Below are positions 4,512-5,436 of a DNA stretch of 5,436 nt, in pieces (the first letter of the stretch is position 1; every line of letters begins with the position of its first letter). Under the pieces are notes generated by a model, which was not told where the DNA came from, did not search any database, and saw nothing but the letters and a program-made list of their open reading frames with translations. The translations under genes were made by a program, and so were the position numbers. Location: contig CAMEIU010000146.1 of NCBI GenBank assembly GCA_945918815.1, positions 1 to 5,436 of the forward strand, given 5' to 3'. The stretch is from an uncultured Clostridia bacterium (GTDB lineage Bacteria > Bacillota > Clostridia > Oscillospirales > Oscillospiraceae).

Positions 4512-5436
4512 ATGTGCGACAAGTGTAAAGAGAAGTTTTATATCACCACCCCGATCTACTATCCGTCCGATAAGCTCCACATCGGCCACACCTACTGCAC
4601 CGTGGCCACCGACACCATGGCCCGGTATAAGCGGATGCGGGGCTATGACGTCATGTTCCTGACCGGCACCGACGAGCACGGCCAGAAGATCGAGAACAAG
4701 GCCAAGGAGGCCGGGGTCACGCCGCAGCAGTTCGTGGACAACATCGTGGAAGGCGAGAAGGGCGTCAAGGACCTGTGGAAGCTCATGAACATCTCCAACG
4801 ACCGGTTCATCCGCACCACCGACGACTACCATGTAGCCGCCGTTCAGAAGATCTTCAAGAAGATGTACGAAAACGGCGACATCTATAAGGGCAGCTATAA
4901 AGGCAAATACTGCACCCCCTGCGAGTCCTTCTGGACCGAGAGCCAGCTGAAGGACGGCAAGTGCCCCGACTGCGGCCGGGACGTGGTGGACGCGGAGGAG
5001 GAAGCCTACTTCTTCCGGCTCTCCAAGTACGCCCAGCCGGTCCGGGAGCTGCTGACCACCACCGACTTCCTGGAGCCCAAGAGCCGCGTCAATGAGATGG
5101 TCAACAACTTCATCGATCCCGGCCTGGAGGACCTGTGCGTGTCCCGCACCAGCTTCACCTGGGGCATCCCCGTGGACTTCGATCCGGGCCATGTGGTCTA
5201 TGTGTGGGTGGACGCCCTGTTCAACTACACCACGGCTCTGGGCTTCATGAACGACAAATACGATGACTACGAGAAGTTCTGGCCCGCCGACGTGCATTTT
5301 GTGGGCAAGGAGATCGTCCGGTTCCACTCCATCATCTGGCCCGCCATGCTCATGAGCATGGGTATGCCCCTGCCCAAGAAGGTCTACGGCCACGGCTGGC
5401 TGCTGCTGGACGGCGGCAAGATGTCCAAGTCCAAGG
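4512..5436 (+). CDS. metG: Methionyl-tRNA synthetase, N-terminal part (runs off the right edge)
   Basis: MetG is the class I enzyme that attaches methionine to tRNA-Met in the cytoplasm, for both initiation and elongation. The window holds the first 308 codons. Signatures are FYITTPIYYPS (9-19), the HIGH ATP-binding motif (23-26), TGTDEHGQKI (51-60), a zinc knuckle of C134-x2-C137 and C151-x2-C154 within the connective insertion, VWVDALFNY (231-239), VHFVGKEIVRFH (261-272), and KMSKS (303-307). The window ends one residue past KMSKS, so the anticodon-binding domain and any C-terminal tRNA-binding domain are outside. The single CxxC pair set resembles the one-zinc type of the Thermus/Bacillus group. 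Unusually, the protein opens with MCDKCKEK, adding a CxxC before the normal N-terminus. The gene has its own promoter and is divergent from the DUF2156 gene. Confidence 0.97.
   Translation, partial: MCDKCKEKFYITTPIYYPSDKLHIGHTYCTVATDTMARYKRMRGYDVMFLTGTDEHGQKIENKAKEAGVTPQQFVDNIVEGEKGVKDLWKLMNISNDRFIRTTDDYHVAAVQKIFKKMYENGDIYKGSYKGKYCTPCESFWTESQLKDGKCPDCGRDVVDAEEEAYFFRLSKYAQPVRELLTTTDFLEPKSRVNEMVNNFIDPGLEDLCVSRTSFTWGIPVDFDPGHVVYVWVDALFNYTTALGFMNDKYDDYEKFWPADVHFVGKEIVRFHSIIWPAMLMSMGMPLPKKVYGHGWLLLDGGKMSKSK

Noticed and set aside
4383..5393. Long 336-codon minus-strand open frame opposite metG
   Set aside because: It is the antisense shadow of a gene with unmistakable MetRS motifs. Its His/Val/Gly/Leu-rich composition reflects GC-rich codons read backwards, and it shows no domain signature.
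1..5436. CRISPR array, tRNA, rRNA, transposase, toxin-antitoxin or phage gene
   Set aside because: No evenly spaced direct repeats, cloverleaf, rRNA-like sequence or relevant protein motif was seen on either strand.

Overview
The window looks like chromosomal DNA from a GC-rich member of the Clostridia, most likely the Oscillospiraceae/Ruminococcaceae group. This is inferred from three things: the kinds of proteins encoded, strong G/C preference at third codon positions, and compact intergenic palindromes with C-rich/G-rich arms and TTC-loop hairpins, which I recall as typical of gut Oscillospiraceae. No species can be named from the sequence alone.

Layout. Six genes lie on the minus strand and one partial gene on the plus strand. 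Reading the minus strand in its direction of transcription: a strong promoter (4380-4408) precedes a DUF2156 (MprF C-terminal-like) protein with a TTG start (4346-3462). A 148-bp palindromic repeat element follows (3306-3453). Then come a GNAT acetyltransferase (3278-2595), rlmH (2562-2080), a small cupin (2065-1712) and rsmG (1715-1023). A long hairpin followed by T7 (1019-970) ends the unit. Beyond it lies a separate gene for a membrane-anchored coiled-coil protein with zinc-ribbon-like modules at both ends (923-96). The left edge (1-52) holds part of a second palindromic repeat. On the plus strand, metG (methionyl-tRNA synthetase) starts at 4512 from its own extended -10 promoter and runs off the right edge just after its KMSKS motif.

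How the genes fit together. The theme is translation. RlmH and RsmG each methylate one conserved rRNA nucleotide, in the large and small subunit respectively, near the decoding and intersubunit region. MetG charges tRNA-Met. The DUF2156 family is related to enzymes that take aminoacyl groups from tRNA. The tight spacing (32 bp, 14 bp and a 4-bp ATGA overlap) makes GNAT-rlmH-cupin-rsmG a credible operon. Whether it is co-transcribed with the DUF2156 gene depends on read-through of the palindromic element.

I see no defence system, phage gene, CRISPR array, transposase, tRNA or rRNA. The most interesting features are the palindromic element, the reuse of its terminal sequence in the rsmG terminator, and the doubly zinc-capped membrane protein. 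Nothing here is convincing as a wholly new system.
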